Origin: JBCDJG01 sp038748065
GTDB taxonomy: Bacteria > Pseudomonadota > Gammaproteobacteria > Pseudomonadales > Halieaceae
DNA: 64,000 nt
NCBI GenBank assembly: GCA_038748065.1
Contig: JBCDJG010000018.1
Span: forward strand, 25,673-89,672
Reading direction: 5' to 3'
Part shown: positions 25,193 through 34,203 of the stretch, one piece after another
Layout: the number at the start of each line of letters is the position of its first letter
How positions within the stretch are numbered: the stretch's first letter is position 1
Position numbers and translations under genes: made by a program
The notes under the pieces: model-generated
What the model saw: only the letters and a program-made list of their open reading frames with translations
Databases searched by the model: none
Told to the model about the DNA's origin: nothing

Positions 25193-26272
25193 ATGACGCG
25201 TAAGTATAACTTTTGCGCCGGCCCCGCCGCCCTTCCCGAGGCGGTGCTGGAAACAGCTCAGCAGGACATGCTCGATTGGCATGGACGTGGCCTGTCGCTG
25301 ATGGAAATGAGCCACCGCAGCCCAGAGGTTGTCGGCGTTGCCGAGGCCGCGGAAGCTGCACTGCGCAGGCTGCTTGGCATTTCCGATGACTATGCGGTGC
25401 TCTTCGTGCAGGGGGGCGCGAGTACGCAGTTTGGCGCTGTTCCGCTGAACCTGATGGCGACGAAGGGAAGGGCCGACTACGTCAACACGGGTCAGTGGTC
25501 CAAGAAAGCGATCGCAGAGGGCAAGCGCTACGGTGAGGTCAACGTGGTGGCGTCGTCCGAGGACAGCAAGTTCTCGACAATTCCTGTGCAGGAAAGCTGG
25601 GAGCTCGGTGACGACCCCGCCTACCTACACTACACCCCGAATGAAACCATTGGTGGCGTAGAATTCTTCTGGACGCCCGACGTCGCCAGCCCGCTGGTGG
25701 CTGATATGTCCTCGACAATCCTGTCACGCCCGATTGATGTCAGTCGCTTCGGCGTGATTTACGCCGGCGCGCAAAAGAATATCGGCCCGGCCGGCCTGAC
25801 ACTGATAATTGTCCGCCGAGACCTGCTCGGCCTGGCTGCGCCACAATGTCCTGCCATGCTGAACTGGCAGGTGGCAGCAGATAACGATTCGATGTACAAC
25901 ACGCCGCCGACCTTTGCCATTTACCTGGCGGGCCTCGTGTTCGATTGGCTTGAAGCGCAGGGTGGCCTCGAAGCGATCGGAGCGCTTAACCGGCGCAAGG
26001 CGGCGAAGCTTTATGCAGCCATTGATGACAGTGGCTTCTACGCTAATCCGGTAGAGGTGCCCAGCCGCTCATTGATGAACGTGCCCTTCACGCTGGCCGA
26101 TGACGCGCTCGACAAAACCTTTCTGGCCGAGTCAGAAGCGGCGGGGCTGCTCAATCTGAAGGGCCACCGTTCGGTCGGGGGAATGCGAGCGAGCATCTAC
26201 AATGCGGTCGACGAGGACGCGGTTGATGCCTTGATCGCGTTCATGCAGGATTTCGAACAACGAAACGGCTGA
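25193..26272 (+). CDS. serC: Phosphoserine aminotransferase SerC
   Basis: PLP enzyme converting 3-phosphohydroxypyruvate to phosphoserine, and acting in pyridoxal phosphate synthesis on the 4-phosphohydroxythreonine side. The 359-residue protein starts YNFCAGPAALP, has FVQGGASTQFGAVPLNL, and the PLP lysine in IYAGAQKNIGPAGLTL; the C-terminal LKGHRSVGGMRASIYNA block is conserved. Ends 12 bases before pheA, which suggests co-transcription. With pdxJ at 8518 this window holds two steps of DXP-dependent B6 synthesis. Confidence 0.97.
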   Translation: MTRKYNFCAGPAALPEAVLETAQQDMLDWHGRGLSLMEMSHRSPEVVGVAEAAEAALRRLLGISDDYAVLFVQGGASTQFGAVPLNLMATKGRADYVNTGQWSKKAIAEGKRYGEVNVVASSEDSKFSTIPVQESWELGDDPAYLHYTPNETIGGVEFFWTPDVASPLVADMSSTILSRPIDVSRFGVIYAGAQKNIGPAGLTLIIVRRDLLGLAAPQCPAMLNWQVAADNDSMYNTPPTFAIYLAGLVFDWLEAQGGLEAIGALNRRKAAKLYAAIDDSGFYANPVEVPSRSLMNVPFTLADDALDKTFLAESEAAGLLNLKGHRSVGGMRASIYNAVDEDAVDALIAFMQDFEQRNG

Positions 26273-26284
26273 GGGCGCTGCCCC

Positions 26285-27412
26285 ATGGCAGACAAGCAGG
26301 ACGAAAGAAGCCTCGAGCAGGTCAGGGCAGACATTGATGCCATTGACCGGCAAATTCAGGAGCTGATCGCTCAGCGTGCAGAGTGCGCCCAGCGTGTGGC
26401 AGATATCAAGCTGGCTGACATGGTGGATGCGCAAGCGCGCGGCGAGGATGCGCCAGAGGTGGTGTACTACCGGCCTGAGCGCGAAGCCCAGGTATTAAAC
26501 CGCATTATCGAGCGCGATCGCGGCCCACTCGATGGTAGCTCGGTCGCTCACGTGTTCCGCGAAATCATGTCCGCCTGCCTCGCCCTGGAAAAGCCTCTGT
26601 CGGTCGCCTACCTGGGTCCGGCGGGCACCTTCACCCAGGCGGCAGCGACCAAGCACTTCGGTCACGCCGCCGTTTGCGAGCCACAGGCCAGCATCGACGC
26701 TGTCTTTGCCCAGGTGGAATCTGGTGAGTGCAACTACGGCGTGGTGCCCGTGGAGAACTCTACCGAGGGCATGGTGAGCCATACGCTGGACAGTTTCCTT
26801 GACTCGCCGCTGAAGATATCGGGCGAGGTGGAGATGCCGATCTCCCACCACCTGCTGGTCGCCGCCAGGAGCGGTGGGGCGGAGGTGATACGCATCTGCG
26901 CACATCAGCAGGCACTTGCCCAGTGTCGTAACTGGCTGGACGTCCATTATCCTCGTGTTGAGCGACTGGCTGTCAGCAGCAATGGCGAGGCTGCACGCAT
27001 GGCCTTGGAGCAGCCGGGCGTTGCCGCCGTAGCGGGCGATATGGCGGCGGAGATGTACGACCTGGAAAAGCTGGCTGAACATATTGAGGACTATGCCGAC
27101 AACACCACACGTTTCCTGATCATTGGAAGGGAAGAGGTTCCCCCCAGTGGTCGCGACAAGACCTCCATTGTTGTCTCCAGCCGCAATAAGCCTGGCGCAC
27201 TGTATGCGCTGTTAGATCCCTTTCGGCAGGCGGGGATCAGCCTCACGCGGATTGATACCCGACCCTCGCGCACCGAGAAGTGGGCTTACGTCTTCTTCAT
27301 CGAATTTGAGGGCCACCTTGATGATCCAAACTGCGCTGCGGTTATCGCTGAGCTTGAGAATCAGTCAATCCTGCTGAAGCCACTGGGCTCTTATCCGAGA
27401 GCCGTCCTCTAG
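26285..27412 (+). CDS. pheA: Bifunctional chorismate mutase / prephenate dehydratase PheA
   Basis: Makes phenylpyruvate from chorismate in phenylalanine synthesis. The 375-residue protein has an AroQ mutase domain (about 8-100: VRADIDAIDRQIQELI, RPEREAQVLNRI), then the dehydratase domain (YLGPAGTFTQAA, the VVPVENSTEGMVSHTLDS block and the NTTRFLIIG segment) and a C-terminal ACT domain (SRNKPGALYALLDPF, IDTRPSRTEKW) for feedback control by phenylalanine. Its stop codon overlaps the GTG of tyrA by one base. No hisC lies between them, unlike in Pseudomonas. Confidence 0.97.
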   Translation: MADKQDERSLEQVRADIDAIDRQIQELIAQRAECAQRVADIKLADMVDAQARGEDAPEVVYYRPEREAQVLNRIIERDRGPLDGSSVAHVFREIMSACLALEKPLSVAYLGPAGTFTQAAATKHFGHAAVCEPQASIDAVFAQVESGECNYGVVPVENSTEGMVSHTLDSFLDSPLKISGEVEMPISHHLLVAARSGGAEVIRICAHQQALAQCRNWLDVHYPRVERLAVSSNGEAARMALEQPGVAAVAGDMAAEMYDLEKLAEHIEDYADNTTRFLIIGREEVPPSGRDKTSIVVSSRNKPGALYALLDPFRQAGISLTRIDTRPSRTEKWAYVFFIEFEGHLDDPNCAAVIAELENQSILLKPLGSYPRAVL

Positions 27413-28305
27413 TGCCAAAACCAAGCGTTGTCATTATGGGCTTGGGCCTGATTGGTGGCTCTCTTGCCCGCGCCCTGCGCGAGCACGGTTTCTGTGATCG
27501 ACTCATCGGCTATGGGCATCGCAGCCCCTCACTGGAACGAGGTGTGGAACTCGGCGTCATTGACGAATACACGCTGGACCTTGAGGAGGCTGTGGCGAGA
27601 GCGGACATCCTGGTACTAGCCGCCCCCACGCTGGTCGCTGCGGACATGCTGGGCAGGATCCTGCCGCTTCAGTCAGCGGAGCACTGCCCGGTTATCACAG
27701 ATGTGGCGAGTGTGAAGGGCAATCTGCGGGAGGCGGCGCGAGCAGCGAACGGCGGTGAGATGCCCCCCCGGGTGGTGCTGGCGCACCCCATTGCAGGCTC
27801 CGAGCGCAGTGGCGTAGATGCTTCCCGGGCAGACCTCTTCGTCGATCACCGTGTGATCGTGACTCCCGTGCCAGGTAACGACCAAGCTGCTCTCACTCTC
27901 GTCCGTGAGATGTGGAATACGACGGGCGCCAACGTTGTTGAAATGGACGTCGATGAGCACGACGCAGTATTGGCGGCGACCAGCCATCTGCCTCACGTTC
28001 TGGCCTATGGGCTGGTTGACGCGCTCGCTGCCAGCGATGCCAGCGAAGATATATTTCGTTTCGCCGCCGGTGGTTTTCGGGATTTTACCCGCATCGCTTC
28101 GTCAGACCCTGTCATGTGGCGCGATATTGCGCTGGCAAACCGCGAGGCACTGCTGAAAGCTATTGATCGATTCAGCCAGCATCTAGACGCGCTGCGCGGC
28201 GCGATAGATCGAGCCGATGGGGAGCAGCTAAACGAGACGTTTAGCCGTGCGAAGTCGGCGCGGGATGAATTTGCCAGACTGTTGGAGGAAAGGCAGCGAT
28301 CTTAA
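27412..28305 (+). CDS. tyrA: Prephenate dehydrogenase TyrA
   Basis: NAD(P)-dependent oxidative decarboxylation of prephenate (or arogenate) for tyrosine synthesis. The 297-residue protein has the Rossmann motif IMGLGLIGGSLARALREHG, DVASVKGNLRE, the substrate-site VLAHPIAGSERSGVDAS and the HDAVLAATSHLPHVLAY helix. GTG start at 27412 overlaps the pheA stop. In Pseudomonas tyrA is fused to aroA; here they are separate, with 67 bases between the tyrA stop and the aroA ATG. Confidence 0.95.
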   Translation: MPKPSVVIMGLGLIGGSLARALREHGFCDRLIGYGHRSPSLERGVELGVIDEYTLDLEEAVARADILVLAAPTLVAADMLGRILPLQSAEHCPVITDVASVKGNLREAARAANGGEMPPRVVLAHPIAGSERSGVDASRADLFVDHRVIVTPVPGNDQAALTLVREMWNTTGANVVEMDVDEHDAVLAATSHLPHVLAYGLVDALAASDASEDIFRFAAGGFRDFTRIASSDPVMWRDIALANREALLKAIDRFSQHLDALRGAIDRADGEQLNETFSRAKSARDEFARLLEERQRS

Positions 28306-28372
28306 GGTCAACGCCGTGCTTGCCCGTATAGAGCGGCAGGCCGCGCGCGGGTGACCTGAGGCCACGAAGACT

Positions 28373-29683
28373 ATGGAATTCAAGCTATTACCCGGCGGCA
28401 CGCTGAGTGGCGAAGTCCGCGTTCCAGGCGATAAGTCCATCTCACACCGGTCGATTATGCTCGGCGCTCTGGCGGAGGGAGTCACGCACATCAGCGGCTT
28501 TCTCGAAGGCGACGATGCCCTCGCTACAGTGGCAGCGTTTCGTGCTATGGGTGTTGCTATAGAAGGCCCGCTCGATGGCGAGGTCACCGTTCATGGCGTC
28601 GGGTTGCACGGTTTGCAGGCCCCGGCTGCGTCCCTTGATCTGGGCAATTCAGGGACCAGTATCCGTTTGCTTGCGGGCCTGCTGGCTGGACAGTCTTTTG
28701 ATGTTGAACTCACTGGCGATGCCTCACTGTGCAAGCGCCCCATGGGGCGGGTAATCGACCCCTTGACGCAAATGGGCGCCTCGCTGGACGGCGCCGATGG
28801 CGGTCGACCACCCCTCAAGATCGCGGGTGACGCAGAACTCACGGGGATTCACTATGACCTGCCGATGGCCAGTGCGCAGGTAAAATCCTGCGTCCTGCTG
28901 GCTGGTCTCTACGCGCGCGGGCGCACCTCAGTCAGCGAGCCGGCGCCCACCCGGGATCACACGGAGCGTATGTTGCGTGGCTTCGGCTATGCGGTATCGA
29001 CAGACAATGGCGTCATTGGGCTGGCGGGTGGTGGTCGTCTCGCGGCCATGGACATCGATGTGCCCGCAGATATTTCATCGGCCACGTTTTTGCTGGTGGC
29101 CGCGAGTATTGCGCCGGGATCCGATGTGCTGCTCACGCACGTCGGCATTAACCCGACACGCACGGGCGTTCTGAACATCCTCGCGCTCATGGGCGCGGAT
29201 ATTACCCTGCAAAATGAGCGTGAGATCGGCGGCGAACCTGTCGCCGACATACGCGTGCGCCATGCGCGCCTCAAGGGTATCGAGATTCCAGAAGATCAGG
29301 TGCCCCTCGCGATAGACGAATTCCCCGCCTTGTTTATCGCAGCAGCCTGTGCGGACGGCCGCACCGTACTGCGCGGCGCCGAAGAGTTGCGTGTCAAGGA
29401 AAGTGATCGCATTGCAGCGATGGCTGAAGGACTGACAACACTGGGTGTGCGTAATGAAGTGTTGGAAGATGGCATCATTATCGACGGTGGAACCCTGGGG
29501 GGCGGCGTCATTGCCACCTACATGGATCATCGTATTGCGATGTCCTTCGCGATAGCCGCCCTGCGGGCGGAGGGCGAAATCCGCATCCTGGATTGCGATC
29601 ATGTGGCCACGTCCTTTCCGGGCTTTGATGCCCTGGCGCGGGGCCTGGGTCTGCAAATCAGTGTGGTGGCTAACGGTGAGTGA
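28373..29683 (+). CDS. aroA: 3-phosphoshikimate 1-carboxyvinyltransferase (EPSP synthase) AroA
   Basis: Joins shikimate 3-phosphate and phosphoenolpyruvate in the shikimate pathway. The 436-residue protein has VPGDKSISHRSIMLGALAEG, then LDLGNSGTSIRLLAGLLAG in the glyphosate/PEP region, and GAEELRVKESDRIAAMAEGL. The GNSGTSIRL form resembles class II (Bacillus-type) enzymes more than the E. coli GNAGTAMRP form. It ends 8 bases inside the cmk start, so the two are coupled. Class assignment is from motif only. Confidence 0.96.
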   Translation: MEFKLLPGGTLSGEVRVPGDKSISHRSIMLGALAEGVTHISGFLEGDDALATVAAFRAMGVAIEGPLDGEVTVHGVGLHGLQAPAASLDLGNSGTSIRLLAGLLAGQSFDVELTGDASLCKRPMGRVIDPLTQMGASLDGADGGRPPLKIAGDAELTGIHYDLPMASAQVKSCVLLAGLYARGRTSVSEPAPTRDHTERMLRGFGYAVSTDNGVIGLAGGGRLAAMDIDVPADISSATFLLVAASIAPGSDVLLTHVGINPTRTGVLNILALMGADITLQNEREIGGEPVADIRVRHARLKGIEIPEDQVPLAIDEFPALFIAAACADGRTVLRGAEELRVKESDRIAAMAEGLTTLGVRNEVLEDGIIIDGGTLGGGVIATYMDHRIAMSFAIAALRAEGEIRILDCDHVATSFPGFDALARGLGLQISVVANGE

Positions 29684-30377
29684 TGAAGGGGCAGCGCCCG
29701 TGGGTGCGCCCGTTATCACCGTTGATGGCCCCTCGGGCGCAGGCAAAGGAACCATCAGCCAGCTGCTGGCCGAGCAGCTCGGCTGGTCGCTGCTCGATAG
29801 TGGCGCGCTATATCGCGTTGTTGGGCAGGCCTGCGTGATTGAGGGTGTGGACTGGGAGGATCAGCCTGCGGTGACTGAGGTCGCTCGGCATCTCGACGTA
29901 GCCTTTACCGCAGCGGCCAGCGGTGAGGTCCTGGTCGCTTATAAGGGTGCTGACGTCAGCCGCCAGATTCGCACGGAGGAGGGTGGCCGCGGCGCCTCAA
30001 AAGTAGCCGCCATCCCAAGCGTCAGAGAGGCCTTGCTGGCCCGGCAAAGGGAATTTCGCCGGCCGCCAGGCCTGATTGCAGACGGTCGCGACATGGGTAC
30101 CGTGGTTTTCCCTGATGCGCCCCTAAAATTTTTCCTCACGGCCTCAGCATCCGAGCGCGCCGAGCGCCGCTACAGGCAGTTGATGGCCAATGGGGAATCT
30201 GTTAGTCTCCCGCGCCTTCTCGAGGATATCGAGGAGCGAGACGCGCGCGACGCAAACCGTGCCGTGTCGCCCCTGGTGCCCGCTGAGGACGCTATTGTCA
30301 TCGACAGTACGGCCACGCCCATAACAGATGTGTTTGCGCGGGTCATGCAAGATGTGCGGGCAAAAGGCCTGATCTAG
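29676..30377 (+). CDS. cmk: Cytidylate kinase Cmk
   Basis: Phosphorylates CMP and dCMP. The 233-residue protein starts with the P-loop VDGPSGAGKGTISQLLAEQ; GALYRVVG (substrate site) and IADGRDMGTVVFPDAPLKF follow, with the Arg-rich lid RAERRYRQLM. The GTG at 29676 overlaps aroA by 8 bases and fits the family start; a longer frame to 29601 would add residues no Cmk has. Followed after about 150 bases by rpsA, the usual neighbour. Confidence 0.95.
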   Translation: MSDEGAAPVGAPVITVDGPSGAGKGTISQLLAEQLGWSLLDSGALYRVVGQACVIEGVDWEDQPAVTEVARHLDVAFTAAASGEVLVAYKGADVSRQIRTEEGGRGASKVAAIPSVREALLARQREFRRPPGLIADGRDMGTVVFPDAPLKFFLTASASERAERRYRQLMANGESVSLPRLLEDIEERDARDANRAVSPLVPAEDAIVIDSTATPITDVFARVMQDVRAKGLI

Positions 30378-30526
30378 AGCCAATCTCCCGCAAAATTCGA
30401 GAAAATAGCAAGTAGTGCGCGTCGTCGGTCCAGCGTTTCCGGCACGTTGCGCCAGTGTTGATCAACCCGGTCCTGCTGGAGGCCCGGAACGGTGGGCGAC
30501 CACCGCAAAACTACAGGTAATGTGTA

Positions 30527-32203
30527 ATGAGCGAATCTTTCGCCGAACTCTTTGAAGAAAGCTTGAAGACCGTCGAGATGGAGCCGGGTGCAATCGTCAC
30601 CGGCGTTGTGATCGACATAGACAACGAGTGGGTCACCGTTCACGCGGGCCTGAAGTCCGAAGGCGTCATCCCTCGTGCCCAGTTCACCGACGCATCTGGT
30701 GAGTGCACCCTGACGATAGGCGACGAAGTGCAGGTCGCGCTGGAAACCGTTGAAGACGGCTTCGGCGAGACCAAACTGTCCCGCGAGAAAGCGAAGCGCG
30801 CCGAAGCGTGGAAAGATCTGGAAGCCGCCTTCGAGGCCGGCGATGTGGTCACCGGCGTTATCAATGGCAAGGTTAAAGGTGGCTTCACCGTCGACATCAA
30901 TACCATTCGCGCCTTCCTCCCCGGCTCGCTGGTCGATGTTCGCCCCGTACGCGAAACCGTTCACCTGGAAGGCAAGGAACTCGAATTCAAGGTCATCAAG
31001 CTCGATCAGAAGCGCAACAACGTGGTGGTTTCACGTCGCGCGGTGATGGAAGAAGCGAACAGTGTCGAGCGCGACGCGCTACTGGAAACGCTGCAGGAAG
31101 GCATGTCGGTGAAGGGCATCGTCAAGAACCTCACCGATTACGGTGCCTTTGTCGACCTCGGTGGTGTCGATGGCCTGCTGCACATTACCGACATGGCCTG
31201 GAAGCGCATCAAGCACCCCTCCGAGATTGTCGAAGTGGGCCAGGAAATCGACGTTAAAATCCTTAAGTTCGACCGCGAGCGTAACCGGGTCTCTCTGGGC
31301 CTCAAGCAGCTGGGCGAGGACCCCTGGGTCGAGATCACTGGTCGCTACCCCGAGGGCAGCCGCGTCAAGGCGCGCATTACCAACCTTACCGACTACGGCT
31401 GTTTCGCCGAACTCGAAGAAGGTGTGGAAGGCCTGGTGCACGTATCCGAGATGGACTGGACCAACAAAAACGTTCACCCCTCCAAGATTGTCCAACTGGG
31501 CGACGAGGTGGAGGTCATGGTTCTGGACATCGACGAAGAGCGTCGCCGCATCTCCCTCGGCATCAAGCAGTGCCAACAGAACCCCTGGGATGCCTTTGCT
31601 TCGCAGTACAGCAAGGGCGACAAGATCGCTGGTTCCATCAAGTCCATCACTGACTTCGGCATCTTCATCGGTTTGGAAGGCAACATCGACGGCCTCGTAC
31701 ACTTGTCAGATATCAGCTGGAATGAGACCGGCGAAGAAGCAGTACGCAATTACAAGAAGGGCGACGAGATCGAGACGGTTATCCTGTCTATCGACCCGGA
31801 GCGTGAGCGCATCTCTCTTGGTATCAAGCAACTGGAAGACGACCCCTTCGGCAACTACGTCAACGAGAACGACCGCGGCAGCATTGTTACCGGTGAAGTC
31901 ATTGAAGCTGACGCCAAGGGTGTACTGGTCAAGTTGGCCGAGGAAGTCGAAGGCTACCTGAAGGCCTCTGACATCAGCCGTGACCGTGTCGAGGACGCCC
32001 GCAGCATGTTCAAGGTCGGTGATAGCGTCGAGGCCAAGATCATTTCCGTTGATCGCAAGAGCCGCGGCCTGGCCCTGTCCATCAAGGCCAAGGACTACGA
32101 TGATGAACAGGAAGCCGTGAAATCGCTGAAAGAGTCCGAGCAGGAAGCGGCCTCACCTGGAACGATCGGCGACCTCATCAAGCAGCAGATGGGCGAAGGC
32201 TAA
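30527..32203 (+). CDS. rpsA: 30S ribosomal protein S1
   Basis: RNA-binding ribosomal protein that helps initiate translation on structured mRNAs. The 558-residue protein has six S1 domains, each with the recurrent pattern seen here as GAFVDLGGVDGLLHITDMAW and GIFIGLEGNIDGLVHLSDIS, and ends in a short basic/acidic tail. The 149-base leader after cmk is long enough for the autogenous translational control known for S1. A strong Rho-independent terminator follows at 32227. Codon use looks like that of a highly expressed gene. Confidence 0.98.
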   Translation: MSESFAELFEESLKTVEMEPGAIVTGVVIDIDNEWVTVHAGLKSEGVIPRAQFTDASGECTLTIGDEVQVALETVEDGFGETKLSREKAKRAEAWKDLEAAFEAGDVVTGVINGKVKGGFTVDINTIRAFLPGSLVDVRPVRETVHLEGKELEFKVIKLDQKRNNVVVSRRAVMEEANSVERDALLETLQEGMSVKGIVKNLTDYGAFVDLGGVDGLLHITDMAWKRIKHPSEIVEVGQEIDVKILKFDRERNRVSLGLKQLGEDPWVEITGRYPEGSRVKARITNLTDYGCFAELEEGVEGLVHVSEMDWTNKNVHPSKIVQLGDEVEVMVLDIDEERRRISLGIKQCQQNPWDAFASQYSKGDKIAGSIKSITDFGIFIGLEGNIDGLVHLSDISWNETGEEAVRNYKKGDEIETVILSIDPERERISLGIKQLEDDPFGNYVNENDRGSIVTGEVIEADAKGVLVKLAEEVEGYLKASDISRDRVEDARSMFKVGDSVEAKIISVDRKSRGLALSIKAKDYDDEQEAVKSLKESEQEAASPGTIGDLIKQQMGEG

Positions 32204-32226
32204 AAGCTACCCACCGCTAGCACCAA

Positions 32227-32252
32227 GGCCCGCAGTAGCGGGCCTTTTTTTT
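32227..32252 (+). terminator. Rho-independent terminator after rpsA
   Basis: Stem GGCCCGC / GCGGGCC with a 4-base AGTA loop (32227-32244), followed by eight T. Strong canonical terminator that closes the gyrA-rpsA group. Confidence 0.92.
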
Positions 32253-32261
32253 GCCAAAATA

Positions 32262-32278
32262 TTGTTAAAAAATAACAA
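32262..32278. repeat. Short palindrome upstream of ihfB
   Basis: TTGTTA-AAAAA-TAACAA, a perfect 6-bp inverted repeat with an A5 centre, between the rpsA terminator and the ihfB ATG (80 bases downstream). Could be an operator or a chance AT-rich palindrome. Confidence 0.35.
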
Positions 32279-32358
32279 CTTGCGCTCTTAAATCATTGGG
32301 TACACAATAAGCGGCCCGAACAAATGCGACGCGTGGATAGCCCCCTGAAGAGGCCGCT

Positions 32359-32655
32359 ATGACCAAGAGTGAATTGATCGAAGCCATTGCCGCCAAGACC
32401 GGACAGCTGTCGTCCAAGGACGTTGAGTTGGCAGTGAAAACGATCCTGGAGCACATGTCCCATTCGCTGTCAGCGGGTGAGCGTATTGAAATCCGTGGTT
32501 TCGGGAGTTTTTCCTTACACTACCGGGAGCCCCGTCGCGGGCGCAATCCCAAGACCGGCGACTCTGTAGAACTTACCGGCAAATATGTGCCTCACTTCAA
32601 GCCCGGTAAGGAACTGCGCGAGCGCGTCAACCAGGGCCTGCAAGTCGGCCTCTAA
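32359..32655 (+). CDS. ihfB: Integration host factor subunit beta
   Basis: DNA-bending nucleoid protein, pairs with IhfA and recognises WATCAANNNNTTR-type sites. The 98-residue protein has the IHF/HU fold, IEIRGFGSFSLHYREPRRGR beta-arm, and GRNPKTGDSVELTGKYVPHFKPGKEL. The rpsA-ihfB order is the standard one. lapA starts 8 bases after the stop. Confidence 0.97.
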   Translation: MTKSELIEAIAAKTGQLSSKDVELAVKTILEHMSHSLSAGERIEIRGFGSFSLHYREPRRGRNPKTGDSVELTGKYVPHFKPGKELRERVNQGLQVGL

Positions 32656-32663
32656 CGCCCCGC

Positions 32664-32969
32664 ATGAAACTGCTTTATAAATTGGTAGCCCTGCTGGTGG
32701 TCTTAGCCATGCTGGGCGTCGGCATCATGTTCTCTTTGCAGAATGAAGAACTGGTGCCGCTGGATGTGCTGGTGTACCAGTTTTCGCCACGCAGCGTATC
32801 TTTTTGGGTGCTAGCTGCCCTCGTTGCTGGCGGCGTGCTGGGCGTGCTTGCGTCCACGAGTATTCTCCTGCGCCAGCGCGGTGCGCTGGCCTCTTCCAAT
32901 CGTCAGCTGACCCGAGCCCGGGCCGAGGTCGACCGTCTGCGCACCGCAGGCCTGAAAGACGGTGAATGA
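32664..32969 (+). CDS. lapA: LapA family lipopolysaccharide assembly protein
   Basis: Small inner-membrane partner of LapB in LPS assembly control (DUF1049). The 101-residue protein has an N-terminal helix (LVALLVVLAMLGVGIMFSLQ), the family motif NEELVPLDVLVYQF, a second helix with LGVLASTSILL, and a short coiled tail. The lapB GTG starts 8 bases before its stop, a typical coupled arrangement in lapAB. Confidence 0.9.
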   Translation: MKLLYKLVALLVVLAMLGVGIMFSLQNEELVPLDVLVYQFSPRSVSFWVLAALVAGGVLGVLASTSILLRQRGALASSNRQLTRARAEVDRLRTAGLKDGE

Positions 32970-34173
32970 TCTTGCGGTATTCAGTCTGTTGTTCCTGGCA
33001 ATTGCCATCGGCTGGTTGCTGGGGCGCCGCAGTGCGCCATCCTCGGTAAACGCACCAGAGCTTCCCAGTCAGTATTACAAGGGGCTTAACGATATTCTGG
33101 ACGGCCGTCCCGACGGCGCTATCGACTCCTTCATCAACGCGCTCGAGGTGAACACGGAAACCCTCGAGACACACATTGCCCTGGGCAACCTGCTGCGTAA
33201 AAAAGGTGAGGTCGAACGGGCCATACGCATCCATCAGAATCTGTTGGCTCGCCCCAGCCTGCCGCGCCTCCAGGTGCATCAGGCGCATCTGGAACTCGCG
33301 CGCGACTATATCAGCGCCGGTCTCTACGACAGGGCAGAGCGTCTGCTGCTGGATCTGCTGGAAGAGAGCCCCGAGCAGCGCCGTGCGGGCCAGATGCATC
33401 TGCTGGAGATTTACCAGAGCCAGCGGGACTGGCAGCGAGCGATCGAAATTGCGGGCGATATGTTGCCTCGCAAGTCTTTGCTGAACTCCGCGTCGGACGC
33501 TGAGGCAGGCAGCTGGCTGGGCCAGGATGTGGCCATTGTCCTGCCACATTTATACTGTGAGTTGGCTGCGGAGTACATGCAAAAGGGTGAGCTGGAGGAA
33601 GCGCGCCGGCTGTTGCTACAAGCCTTCAGTCGAGACAAGCACTGCGTACGCGCTGCCATTATGCTGGGCGAGGTGGAGCTTGGCCTTGGCAATCATCGCC
33701 GGGCCATCAAGTCCCTCAGGCGGGTGCGACAGCAGGATGCGGATTACGTGCCCGAGACGCTGCCGACGCTGCGGCGCTGCTATGTCGAGCTGGGCGAGGA
33801 GCATGCCTACCGCGAGTACCTTATGCACTGCCTTGAGCGCAACCCTTCCGCCCCACTGGTACTGGCACTGGCCGAGGCGCTGCGCAGCTCTGGTGGAGAG
33901 GAAGAGGCGGCGGGTTTTCTCACCGAGCAACTGGCCCGACAGCCATCATTGCGGGGCTTGGAGAGGCTTATCCGCATGCAGTTGGAAGCGGCGGATGATG
34001 GCGCACGCGATAGTCTGGAACTGTTGCATCTGCTGGTGGAGCGACTCATTGAGGAACGCCCGGCCTACCGCTGCAGCCATTGCGGCTTCTCCGGGCGAAA
34101 TCTGCACTGGTCATGCCCGAGCTGTAAATACTGGGGTACCATGAAGTCGATACGCGGCAGCCGCAAGGAATAG
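32962..34173 (+). CDS. lapB: LPS assembly protein LapB (YciM)
   Basis: Inner-membrane-anchored TPR protein that with FtsH controls LpxC levels and so LPS synthesis. The 403-residue protein has an N-terminal anchor (FSLLFLAIAIGWLLGR), a run of TPR repeats (about 40-350), and a C-terminal rubredoxin-like zinc site, CSHCGFSGRNLHWSCPSCKY, with four cysteines. GTG start at 32962 overlaps lapA. pyrF follows 30 bases later, as in E. coli. Confidence 0.96.
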   Translation: MNDLAVFSLLFLAIAIGWLLGRRSAPSSVNAPELPSQYYKGLNDILDGRPDGAIDSFINALEVNTETLETHIALGNLLRKKGEVERAIRIHQNLLARPSLPRLQVHQAHLELARDYISAGLYDRAERLLLDLLEESPEQRRAGQMHLLEIYQSQRDWQRAIEIAGDMLPRKSLLNSASDAEAGSWLGQDVAIVLPHLYCELAAEYMQKGELEEARRLLLQAFSRDKHCVRAAIMLGEVELGLGNHRRAIKSLRRVRQQDADYVPETLPTLRRCYVELGEEHAYREYLMHCLERNPSAPLVLALAEALRSSGGEEEAAGFLTEQLARQPSLRGLERLIRMQLEAADDGARDSLELLHLLVERLIEERPAYRCSHCGFSGRNLHWSCPSCKYWGTMKSIRGSRKE

Positions 34174-34203
34174 CGCTATGCCCCTGGCCTGGCTGGAGAT
34201 GCT

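Noticed and set aside
31143..31961. 272-codon frame within rpsA on the same strand
   Set aside because: Ser/Thr/Arg-rich low-information product inside six clear S1 domains; an out-of-frame shadow.
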